From: Apostichopus japonicus
Taxonomy: Eukaryota > Echinodermata > Holothuroidea > Aspidochirotida > Stichopodidae
Direction: 5' to 3'
DNA: 64,000 nucleotides
Assembly (NCBI RefSeq): GCF_037975245.1
Contig: NC_092570.1
Coordinates: forward strand, 15,063,501 to 15,127,500
Both the position numbers and the translations under genes were made by a program. The notes under the pieces were generated by a model. It saw only the letters and a list, made by a program, of their open reading frames with translations, did no database searches and was not told the DNA's origin. Numbering within the stretch: the first letter of the stretch is position 1; every line of letters begins with the position of its first letter. Positions 11,501 to 23,500 of this stretch are shown here, piece by piece.

Positions 11501-14500
11501 ACTCTAGCTTTTTGGCCCGGTGGCACTAAAACTTTGGCTTTTTGGCCCAGTGGCACTAAAACCATAAAACAGTTAGTAGTTAACTAGTTATAATGAAAAT
11601 TCTGTGACTTCCAAATGTTAGCAAGCAAAAATGTCTTTCGAGAAATATCTTTCACCAACTGAATTATTTCCAGACAAGAGTGGGATGAAATGGAACAGTT
11701 CAGCTTGCCCAGTGCATCAAACTGTACAAACATCGGCAGTAAATGGAATTGTAAAAGTTGCTATAGCACATTTGAAATACTGGTGGCCTCCATTAAACCA
11801 TTAGACCATTAGATAATATCCTTCCCATCTCAAATTCATGAATTTTATGGTAATATGTAAGATCTTTTGCAACCACCGTAATAAATTAATTTCCAATCCC
11901 CTTGCGTGTGGCAAAATTCAAAAATTCTGCGAACGATTGTCGTTTATATGGTTCCCTTAGATAGATTTCATTCATATATGTACATATCATATTTATTGAT
12001 GATCATGGTGATATTGCATTCGACCCTCAGGCTGTGGACGAGTTGCTCCGTTTCGGAGCCAACCCTAGTCTCCCCCTGGGACACCACACGGGGAGTGCGC
12101 TATGCATCGCGTCAAACACCAGGTATGAATTCAGAAGAGAGCCATCCCAAAGAATCGCTCTGGTGAGTTCCTCTTAAATTGTCTTAATTGAGAGACATTC
12201 ATTAGTAACCTGGGAATAATTTAGAGTTGACATTTGCATATCAATTTTTTATGTCGTTTAACGTTAATGTTGTTGGTTTATATAAAATGCTGAAAGCACT
12301 ATGGTTTTGTTTACCAAAACCAGTTATGCATATTTGCATCGGTTAAGCAATCTCTTCGAATTTGCATAGCATTTTGATATGCAATACTGAATAAATCATT
12401 CTCTGTTATAAACTATTTGTTCAGTATTTATTTAGGACTTGAGTCTCGGCAGACGAACTTCATACAGAGGAATGCGATCATGAAATTATTATTTTAAAAG
12501 AACACCTAAGGTCTATAGTCAAATAAAATCTGTATCCTGTACTTGCCAAATAATTTATTCGTTCTTCAAAAATTGGTATGATATGTTAATATATTGCTAG
12601 CTGTAGCTCGGCTTGCTTTAATAGTTCTAGTTGTATTTGGAATATTGTCTAAATTTCTTGTGGAATATAAACTTGTAAGTCTTAGCGCGAGAAAACTTAC
12701 AATCTTGTATTTCTTGCCAGTCTGCAAACTTGTGTTTTTTTCCTTTCTAAAATCTTCCGTTACGTAGATCGATAAATTGGTCGACGCTGGTGCCAATATC
12801 TTAGCTCCCGTGCCAGTGGGAAGCAAGAAGCAGATGGGAACAGCTGTAGACTACGCCTATTGGATGTTCAACCAGGTGAGGTTTGTAGGTGGATCACATC
12901 TTAGTGTTGTGAGTTGGTTTTGAGTCATATTATGCAAGAAAACAAACACAGAAAGCACCCCCAAAAATTATATATCAATAAATAGATAAATTAATTTAAA
13001 AAACCCGAGAGAAATGATAACAGGAATAAACACCAAAAGCATTAGATTATAAGAAACATCACAGGTTACAATAATATGCAAAGCCACCACCATTCCTCTG
13101 CATATCTTGAAGGTTGAAGAAACTATATCCAAATTATGAGACTATGGAATGCCAAAAGGGTCAACAATTACGACGATGTAATTTTTTGAACATATCCGTT
13201 CATGCTGTAAAAGGTACTACCGTAGTGTATTAACCAAATATGTGGTCATTGCAAACATATAATTTGTAAAAACAGTGCAAAATATAGTGTAAAATGACCC
13301 ACTGTGGCCCACCTGAACCCTCCTCTGTCCGACCTGTTGACAATTTTGATATTGTAACATTTAGTACCATTTCATTTACCTTTGTTTGTGCAAAACATTT
13401 TTTTGGGGGGGGGGGTCCTTTTATTAGAACTATATATACAGTAGTCAATGCTGTGATGGTTACAATAAGCTGTTAACATTTCATGAATAAGATTATATGT
13501 CCTTGTCAAGAAATCAACTAAATTTTCACGCAAATAAGTAATTGCTTTGTTCCATACAAAACACAGTGAAGTGTGCCTTCTAGGCCAAAGTTATTCAGGC
13601 AGCTGAGATATCAGCTTACGTAACTTGGATCACGTTACAAACAAGATACACTTATATGTACATTATTTAATCAACAGGGAGTCTACATCATTAACATGGA
13701 AGCACATATCTGCAGAGAGTTAAGATACACCTATTGTACATTTAATAGGCTAGGCCTACATCATATTTCAAATATGGGTAATCACCCCTCCCCCCCTCCC
13801 CCCTCCCAATAAAAAAGCTACAATTTAAAAACTATAAAGGACATTGATATTACTAAACTTTTCAGATTTATGGTTGCACATGCCAACATTTGACCAGTAA
13901 ATCAATCACCAGCTGGCCAAGTCAATTTTTGAATGGCAATTTCATTAATTGCGTATAATAAATAACCCCTTTATCCGTTTTGCTCACATCACATTAAGTG
14001 AAAGTGCTGGGCTGACAGCAATAATGGTAGTAAAAGTGTCACTTTATCCTTACAGTTAAGACTCGCCATAAATAGTACTATTATTATGTCGTTTCAGTCG
14101 GTGGAGGTACGTCTTGGTTAGTCTGTCGCTAGTGGTGGTTTATGGCTCCCAAGTTTCATACGCTTTCGTTTTCAAATGTGTATAATGAACATGATACTTC
14201 CAGTTTTGCAAAAAGGAATAGTATTTTGTCAAATTTTGAGAGAAATTGTGATACTGAAGCAAAATCCCATACAGTAGTTACAACAATGTGGTAATGTGCC
14301 TCAGCGTCGAGAAGTATAATTACAGCAAGGTTTTCACATTCTTTTTTTCTTTTCAATCGGATGGAAAATGTCATGTTGATTTATTCTTTAGAATTTAAAT
14401 ATGATCTTTAATGCTTTCATACCAGCAAGGGCCACACCTTTCAACCTGCTAGTTATAACAAAACCATCTCTTTTACTTTCTTGTACTTAATTCTGAATCT

Positions 14501-17500
14501 GGCTGTTTGGGAGGAATGATCTTATTTTAGCACATTTTTTTTCTTTGTACCCCTCTTTTTATTCCAAAGAGAGAGAAAAATGTTAACTATTAATCTACCG
14601 CCAGTAAAAACTTGTGTAGTTAAATATGTAAAAGTTTTAGGTCCTGATGTTTTGATTCTAGCAGGATCTTCATCAGAGGCTAACTGAAATATTTAAACAA
14701 ACTAAGTACACATGAAAAGAGACAGATAATTGTCCAATGTTATTGTCTGTTCTTATGTCCTTAGATTTATTCTATGTGTATTTTTTTCTTGTCCCCTAAT
14801 GTGCCAAGAACTGCCAAATATGTGAAATTCTGCCCAAATTTGCCACATAACAGAACTCGTTGATCTCTACTGAGTCCCAATATTAATTTCACAAACTAGA
14901 TACCACCAAAACAGCTGACTATTTGTCCTCATTAAGTACCTTCAGTTAGTTTGTCTTGTCGCCAAAAGTGACCAAAATGCTGTCAAGTTAAATAACAAGT
15001 ATGTCTCATTCGGCCAAATATTAGCATTCATAGATCAGTGTCAATCGGCTATTTTACATGTTGGCAGCCAGTTAAACGGCTGACTTTAGATCACATTAAG
15101 TGCTCTCCATTATGTACGTTGTGACCCTAATATATCCCATAATATTTCTTGTTGTCAAATGTATGCCAAACTCTACTGCCAAATATGTCAAATGTACCAA
15201 ATACAGCCAAATTTGAGCAGTCAATTTTGATCTATATTAATAGGCTAGTTGACAATTAAATGACTCCTAAACAGCTAACTTGGGTAATCATTAAGTACCT
15301 TTGTTTAGTAAGTTCATGAATAACCTTCATTAAGTGCCTTCAGATAACATTTCTATTTCACGGTGGTTGATAATTATATACAATCCTGATCGCTTTGATA
15401 GGCGTCGTGACGTTTTCCAAATTACGTCGCCCGCTCAATCCCCACATTCTACTGCAACAGATCGCAAACCAGTTACGAGTATTTTTTTAAGGCCGAATAT
15501 TTGCCTCGTAATAGCTATACCTAAATCTGCCTACTCATTTAAAAATGAAACCAAGACACTATTTTTTAAAATTTTTCTTAAAGATTAGTATTAGATGTTT
15601 ATATTATTTATATGGACCTGCTATCATTCCTTTATTTCTAAACTATTAACAGACTTAATTAACCAATTAACCAAATATACATAAATATATAATCAAAGGT
15701 TATCGAAGGTTTTTATTAATGACAAGTAAAACGACTTTGACAAGTTTTGTATATATGGATTTCCACCGCAGGATAAAAGAATAGCCCATATGCCATACCA
15801 TGCTCTGACATACAACGAACGTGACACTTACAACGCCAGGAGGAAGTTACTAGCTCATCTGGGGAACATCCTGCGGTCAGCGGCAGTCCAGAGGGAGAGG
15901 GAGAGGTTGCATCACGAGGCCACGGAAGGGACGAGGAGTAAGTAATGAAAATTAAAGAAAAGTTTCAGGAATTTGGGAGAAGATTTTTTTTATAAAACTG
16001 ATGAAATCCAAAAGAAGAGAAGGAATATTTCTTGGTATTTAATTCAATGACAACTTTATTTGCATCAGAATTTTGTATGTACAGAAGAATTGGGAAAGTG
16101 TCTTATTAATTTATGTTTGTTATAAATGCAAAATTGGGGATTTAGCAATTGTTATAGATGGGCGGATGAGTCAGAAAAGAAGAATTTGTGCTATTGGTAA
16201 CACTAGCAATGTTTTAAAATCATCATTGTTGAAAATGGAGAGTTTAATATGAAACAATGTAATTATGCAATTACTGACTCACAAGAAGGAAAAGTATTTG
16301 TAACATTTTGATATCAAGTCGGCATAGTTGTGCATTATTTTTCATTACACAAACATTTTTCTTTGGGTGGGTGTGAAAACTAGAGATAGTGAGTAGTATA
16401 TGATAATGGTCAGGTTGGTCATTATGCCCTAAATGTATTAAGAATTAACTGGCCATGGGGGGAGGGGGAAGGGATGGGGGGTGGGGTGGGGTATGGGGAA
16501 GATGCTGATGTGTTAACTGTGTTTCAATTTGTGTGCACCATGCAATATTTATTTACACATTATTGTATTTGTGTGGCAGCTCCTTATTAGTGGGTTTTGC
16601 AATGTTATGTTGATTATGCATGTTATGTTATGCAATGTTATGCTATTCTATGATATGATATGGTATGATATTCTATGCTAGGCTATGGTATGCTATGCAA
16701 GGCTGTGCTATGCTATTTTGTGTTATGCATTAGAAAAGCCTCTGAATTTTATACTTAATTTTTGTACTACTTCCTGCTAAAAGTTGGATGGACCAAAGCA
16801 ACAGATCTACTTATCTTCAACTTTACACTACAGTTATGTATCACCAAATTGTGCCATAAAATTGAGCACAAAATGTAGCTTACAACAATGCTTTTACCTC
16901 GTAAAATTTTATTCAATAACTTTCTGCATATATAGTATTCTTGCCTTTTTTTATTCACTTTTAAGTTTCTTCATTAACCACCCTTCAACTGCCCAATTTG
17001 AAGTTCTGCGATAATATTTTTTCTGCCCGCAGTTTTTCTGTCAGATATTCCAAAATCATGAGGGTAAAATATTGAATCCCTGATATTTTTTCTTCAAGGA
17101 CCACTTCACACTCGAATGGAAGGTCAGTCTCACCACGTACCACCTCCCCGGAAGGCCCCGTCCTTCATTTCCAAAAAGTCATATTTTTCCAATTTTATCT
17201 GTTTTTTTTCCCCGCCTTCTAGGTGTGAGCCCCAGCCAGGATTTCCTGTACACAGGGGCCGGTGCCCGTCTGGAGTCTCCAACCAAGTCTATCATGGCCA
17301 CAGCTAAGGCCGGCGCTCGCAAGGAGAGCGCCCCGGGGAGTTCCTCCGAGAGTCTTCAGGAAACGGCAGGTGGCAAACAGGTCGTTTTTCATTCGGTCAT
17401 CAAAGACAACACCGGACAATTCCAGCCGCTGGTCGATAAAGAAAATGGGGAGCCGATACTCAGGTGACTAATGTTACATCAACTTTGAAGTTTTGTGAAA

Positions 17501-20500
17501 ATGTTCTTGTTTTTAATAGTTTTTTTCACAATATTTTAGTTTAGGTTCTTTGTCTTTGTGGAATGTTTTTTTCGTTTTATTTTGCACTGACTTACAAGAC
17601 ACTGGGTGGGCTTCTTCAAGCAGCATGTCTGTAATTAAAGAAACTTAAAGATTATTTTTACCTTTGCCACACAGTCACCCCATTATGATCATATTGCAGT
17701 TTATTTACTTTTACTGTTAAAGTTTTGCTGCAAGTTATGAGAGAGTATTTCTTTATTTCTTATATACAGTGCTTTTTTTTTTCTTTTAAGGTTTTCCATG
17801 ATTGTGTCATAGAAAGTTTTATCTATGAAGGTTTCATTTTGCATACCTTATGCTATTGGTAACACATAATCCATCTCATTTCATAAAGTTTCTTAATTTG
17901 CATGTTAGTTAACTGTTAAGTGGAAATCATGTTTATGTTTATTCATTTTCATTTTTATTCATTGTCATGTTAATTCACTTCAGGGCTTATTTGTTTGACA
18001 TTGTTTATTCATTAGTACTGTGAATTTTTGTTTCATTTACATTTGTTATTTTTCATCATCATGTGTGTACCTTAATATCATGCTTATGTTCTTGATGAAA
18101 GCATGTGCATATGAACTACATTGCATCTTAATATATCCCAGTTAGATATAAAAATTAAAAGTTTATCTGAAAGAAATTAAATATTGATTTTCTATGAAAA
18201 AACAAAAAAAAAGCAGTTTCATTGCATATATCTTTCACAAACAAGACTTGCCAATGAGTATTTATGAGCAAATATGTGGATAATTGTTTATAGCTTATGT
18301 TTATTCAGTACCATGATATTTTCTAAAAATAGTTCCATTCGTATTTTCCATCACCATCTTGATATATTGCAATCTGCCATGCAATTTATTTATATCCCTT
18401 TTACAAAATATTCTTCTATGTGAAGGAAGTGTGTTCTCTTTGTTAATGGAAATTCATGTTACGGATATATCCGTACAAATTTACTGTGGAAACAAGTTGC
18501 ATATTCATTCATTACCATGTTTATTCATGATCATATTAATATTAATTCATAACATTATTCATTTCATTTCATAATTGACATCATCCACCATTTTGTTTCC
18601 ATTTCATTGCATACTGTCATATTCAGGAGAAACAGCAAAGTCAGGTAAAGGGGACAAAAAAAAAAGTAAAAAGGGAGTTAATATTGCTGTAAGATTGAAG
18701 GGAAGAAAGAAAGAGAAATATCTACTTTTAAAGAACTATTTTACACCTTCCCTTTATTCATTATTTTTGTCGACATTTCCCAAACAGTTTAATACTGAAG
18801 GGATTTCTAGCTTACAATCATGTACTGTTTACCTACTAGATCGCCTGTGGGAAAAACCGTGAGAATCCAACGATAACATTGAATATTTATCCACCACACT
18901 GGTTGACCCACAAATGACTTTCAAAAGTTAAACGAAAATTGCCAGGATTAGATCTTTTGAGGCTTCTTTATGGGTCAGATGTGGACCTCTGATGGGAGGG
19001 TTGCCCCAAATTTGACCTGGTGTGACTCATCTTTAAACTGTTGTCTCACTGAAGAGAACTTTAGAACAAAGATTTTCTACCAACGAATTCATTCTTGTGG
19101 CATTATCGGCACATTTCATTGAAGATGGTTATCAGTTTAGTGTTTGAATATTGTTTCAACATCTACAAAGCAGAAATTTGAAATTTGCTAACAAACACTT
19201 TACGATCAGGTTTTGTTGTGTCGTTCTTGCTAACACGAGAGTATAACACAAATATGATATTTTTTTGCAGTGCAGTATGAATAAATTGAACATTAAGAAG
19301 TATAGAGTTTTCCAAAGCAAGAAGTCTTTTGTGGACAGAAAAGATGGTGCCTACCATTAATTTAAACAGATCTGTAAAAATTTAATTCTTGTCTCTTCTT
19401 TTACTAATTTTTTAAAGCTTCAATTTCAACCCAGGGAAACATACTTAGCTTTAGAACTTGTTTTTTTATGAATTCTTACCATTCGTTTGTCAAACACTCG
19501 CATCAAATCATGTCGACAGAGAAAATCCAGTACAGGGTTAAAATGGATCAATGGGGATTTTCATGTCCAAGTGGTCGTCTTAAAATAAAGTCGTCGTTAA
19601 GTCTAAGATGGACGACAAGATACCAATCCGACGACGTAGGACTCGAAATAAGTCGTGATCATTATACAGGTCAGCTTAGACGAAATAATGATATTCGCTT
19701 TTTTCAGACCTGAAATTTTTTCACATCTTGTTTTTATTTTGCCCGTCTCCTAGGAAACCATTGTTCAAATACTGCTACGAGTGCGGTAGAACACTAGGGG
19801 TGCGTCTGTCGGCCTGTACTCGTTGTAAGGAGGTCTATTACTGCAGCAAAGCTTGTAAGGTGAAAGGATGGAATGCCAGACACAAAGAAGAATGCGTACG
19901 AGTGAATGGTAAGGGAAAAAAAGAGAGGAACAAAGAGAACCATTGTTCTCTGTCTCTCATGAATCTCTTTCATTTATCTTCATAACTATTTTGCTTTTTA
20001 ACAGTTTCTTTGTCTAACTTTCATTTCAAGATATGAAATTACTTTGGAAGTATTTTTCCTAAAATGTCTGGAATGTCTCCCAAAAGACCAGACACACAGT
20101 TCAAGCTTTTACTAGAAACGTTAAAGGAATCATTTTCTATAAACTCTAAATTATGTTCCCTTTTTCCTTTTTCCATTTTCAGAAATTTAATTTTTGAATT
20201 TTTTTTCGAAATTTGTGAAAGTTTTTTTACTTTCATACCCAAAAATTAACTGTTAGAGATACTGATTACATGTGAACAATTTTTTATGTTTAAATTGACA
20301 ACAAAAAAAGAACAAAATGACTAATAAATTCTATTCCCCTCTACAGCTGGCTCAGTAAAAGTGGGATAAGATATGGTAATCACTTCTTTGTTTTCAATTC
20401 TTAGCCCTAGAGCTGGTCGTATTATGTTGCAGGTTCACACAGAATTCACATCAATGGAAATCAAATTAGACGACCCAGTTTTATCTTTGGGCAAATCAGT

Positions 20501-23500
20501 CCAAGATGGTGGTCGCTATTCAAAGCTAGAATGTGCAGGGTTCTGGCCCATCTTTAAAAATGTCTTTGCCGTAGTTCAAGCCGTTTGCAGTGTAGCGGTA
20601 ATATATACAGCCTTCAAAGCACCTCACCATAATGCAATCAGCCTTTTCGAAACTTGGTTAAAAATTGCTCAACAGGCCAAAGTGATGTCCAATAGTAGTC
20701 CCAATTTGGGTCAGCGGCAAGCCTCTGGACATGAACCGTGTCGAAACCGTGTCAATTTGGGCTGGGGGATACTCCTGTTGAAATGAAACAACTTGTTGCA
20801 GCTGCACATCATTAGCTGACGTCATACATGTACTAGAGCTTATCTCCTATTGGCTCTGCTCGGTCATCCGTACATCGTTCCGTCTCTCGAACACTGCGAA
20901 AATTCCTCCCGCCCCCCCAGGATGGTGAAATGTGCTGGTACAGTAAAGAGCGAAAACCACACCCCTTGGAATTTAATGAGCTCCTCTCTTACATGATATC
21001 TCAACTCTACTGTATTGCACTTTCCCATCTACCCCTAGCCTATTACCTGGTAACATTTTAGCACTGTACCACCCCCCCCCCCCCCCCTGTTGACCATCTA
21101 GCAGGTTAACACCCATCACCGCTTCCTTTGGACTCTACCATTTGCGAAGTAAAGATTCACGGTGATTTGTGAATTGAGTTACTCTGGGTCTAAGATGTAT
21201 TTGTGGTATGACATTATTGTAGTGGTGAAAGGCTGGTACTTCATCTAAAATCGTATTTGACATTGCGGCTGATTTTCTCCATCTGTCGTAACGTTCACAG
21301 AAGTTCGTGTGAGCAAGTTAACGATGCAATTTAAGCTTCAGTGAGATAGACATTTGTCAAACACTTTATTTTGCAATAGCCTCAGGTAGGGGTTACTGGA
21401 AATGTTTTGTCTGTCTTTTTATAATATTCAAATCATTTATCTTTACCGGAAAAAAATTGTGCATTTTGGGTGCATTTTATGAAAAGATAAATCAATAAAA
21501 AGATTATCATAGGAAAAAAAAAAACTGGTTCAAATAACATTTACCATGTTGATATAACTGGCCACCTTCTGAGCTCTACTTCCTGGCATTAGGAAAAAAC
21601 ATGTAACATACAATCAACTTGATCTCACAGTTAAAGGCATTGAAGACTCGCCCCAAACCGCGTGCCGCGCTCTCAAAAAGGTTAACTCTCCGTTGCTTGC
21701 AAGTGAAGTTTTCTGCTTATCGCTACAAAATGCAGACAGTAATGAAACGTGATACCTTGTTATCTTTAGCTGGACCTGAGATGTCCATCGCTGTATCGTT
21801 TGTACACTGTGCTGTGGGTATTGACCGCAGCTGTATGTACTGACTGTACACTAGTGTCTAATTACCGAAGGTAGCAAGCTGTGTGTGTATTTTGTGGGAT
21901 CGATGGTGGTGTCTAACACTTCTGTTACACCTCATTCGAAACTAGGTCAGATTACCGGCATTAGACGTTTCTTTTTGCGCGAGTCTTCACACCCTTTAAG
22001 GACCAGACACTGAGATTGGGATTTTTTAACTCACAATCTGGAATATATGTTTTTTTCTCCATAAGATAAGTGAACTTACATTAATTTTGTCTAACATTGG
22101 AATATTCCTGGTAAGGTCTTACAGTTTGGCATATGTGATCTTTCATTTCAATAGACCCCCCTCCCCCTCCCCCGACTCCCCTCCTTCCCCCCTTACGGTA
22201 TTAAGTTTTCCTGGAGTTTTCTGCTTAGCTATCTATTCTCTACAACAACTTTATAATATTAATCAGACTAGTCTAAGATATAAAACTTTCCTGTCTCATT
22301 TAGAATATTGCGTTTCACATGTTTTAGAAAACAAAAAAATGTAACAGACAGAATAAGCTGCCTCAATTTTATGAACAAGATATATAAATTTCCTTTCACT
22401 GGAATTGAAAATAAAAAAAAATAACATGAACAACATAATAACATACATATATTTGCCATAAATTTTATAAATAAGAAATAAGTCCAATTAGAATATTGCA
22501 TTTTACATGTTTCTTAATTTAAAAAAATGTAACAGACAGATTAACCTGCCTTGATATATGAACAAGATATATAAGTTTCCTCTCAATGGAATCGAAAAAA
22601 AAAAAATTAAAAAAAATAACATGAACAACATAATAACGTACATACATTTGCGATACATTTTATGAATATGAAATAAGTCCATTTAGAATATTGTATTTCA
22701 CATGTTTAAAAAAAAAAAAAAATGTAACAGACAGATTAACCTGCCTTGATATATGAACAAGATATATAAGTTTCTTCTCAATGGAATCGAAAATAAAAAA
22801 ATAAAAAAAATAACATGAACAACATAATAACGTACATACATTTGCGATACATTTTATGAATATGAAATAAGTCCATTTAGAATATTGCATTTCACATGTT
22901 TTTTTTTTAAAAGTTACAGAAAGATTAAACCTGCCTTGATATATGAACAAGATATATAAATTTCCTTTCACTGGAATTGAAAAAAAGTAACATGAACAAC
23001 ACAATAACGTGAATATATTTGCGATACATTTTATAAATATGAAATATGTCCATTTAGAATATTGCAGATTAGCTTGCATCGATTTATGAACAAGATATAT
23101 AAGTTTCCTCTCAATGGAATCGAAAATAATAAAAAAAAAATGCAGATAGCATGAAGAACATAATAACGTACATATATTTGCGATACATTTTTATAAATAT
23201 GAAATAAGTCCATTTAGAATATTGCATTTTACAGGTTTTTCATTAAATGTAGCAGACAGATTAACCTGCCTCGACTTAAAAAAAACACACTCCTCCCTAC
23301 TCGATATTTAGAAGACTCTCCTGTTCGATTACACTTTGCATGATCATAGCTTTTTGGTAAATTTTTTTGTTTGTCTAAAATGTTGACTTTTTAAGAGCTC
23401 TTCGACGGGTGAGATAATGCAGAGTACTCTTCGTTTCAATCAACTGATGAATCAGCCAACTCATTTCTGACATTAAATCCGCCAGGGAACAGTCACTCAC

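Noticed and set aside
11344-11565. Minus-strand ORF with repeated LVPLGQKA units.
   Set aside because: It is the translation of a 30-bp minisatellite in an intron, with no start or splice context.
12122-12127. GGTATG in exon 10 as the splice donor.
   Set aside because: Using it would break the frame into exon 11 and lose the [13 protein letters not shown] ankyrin helix.
20373-20786. 137-codon plus-strand ORF in intron 14 as a possible extra exon or nested gene.
   Set aside because: No recognisable domain; inserting it between exons 14 and 15 is not supported by matching splice sites, while exon 14 joins exon 15 in exact phase.
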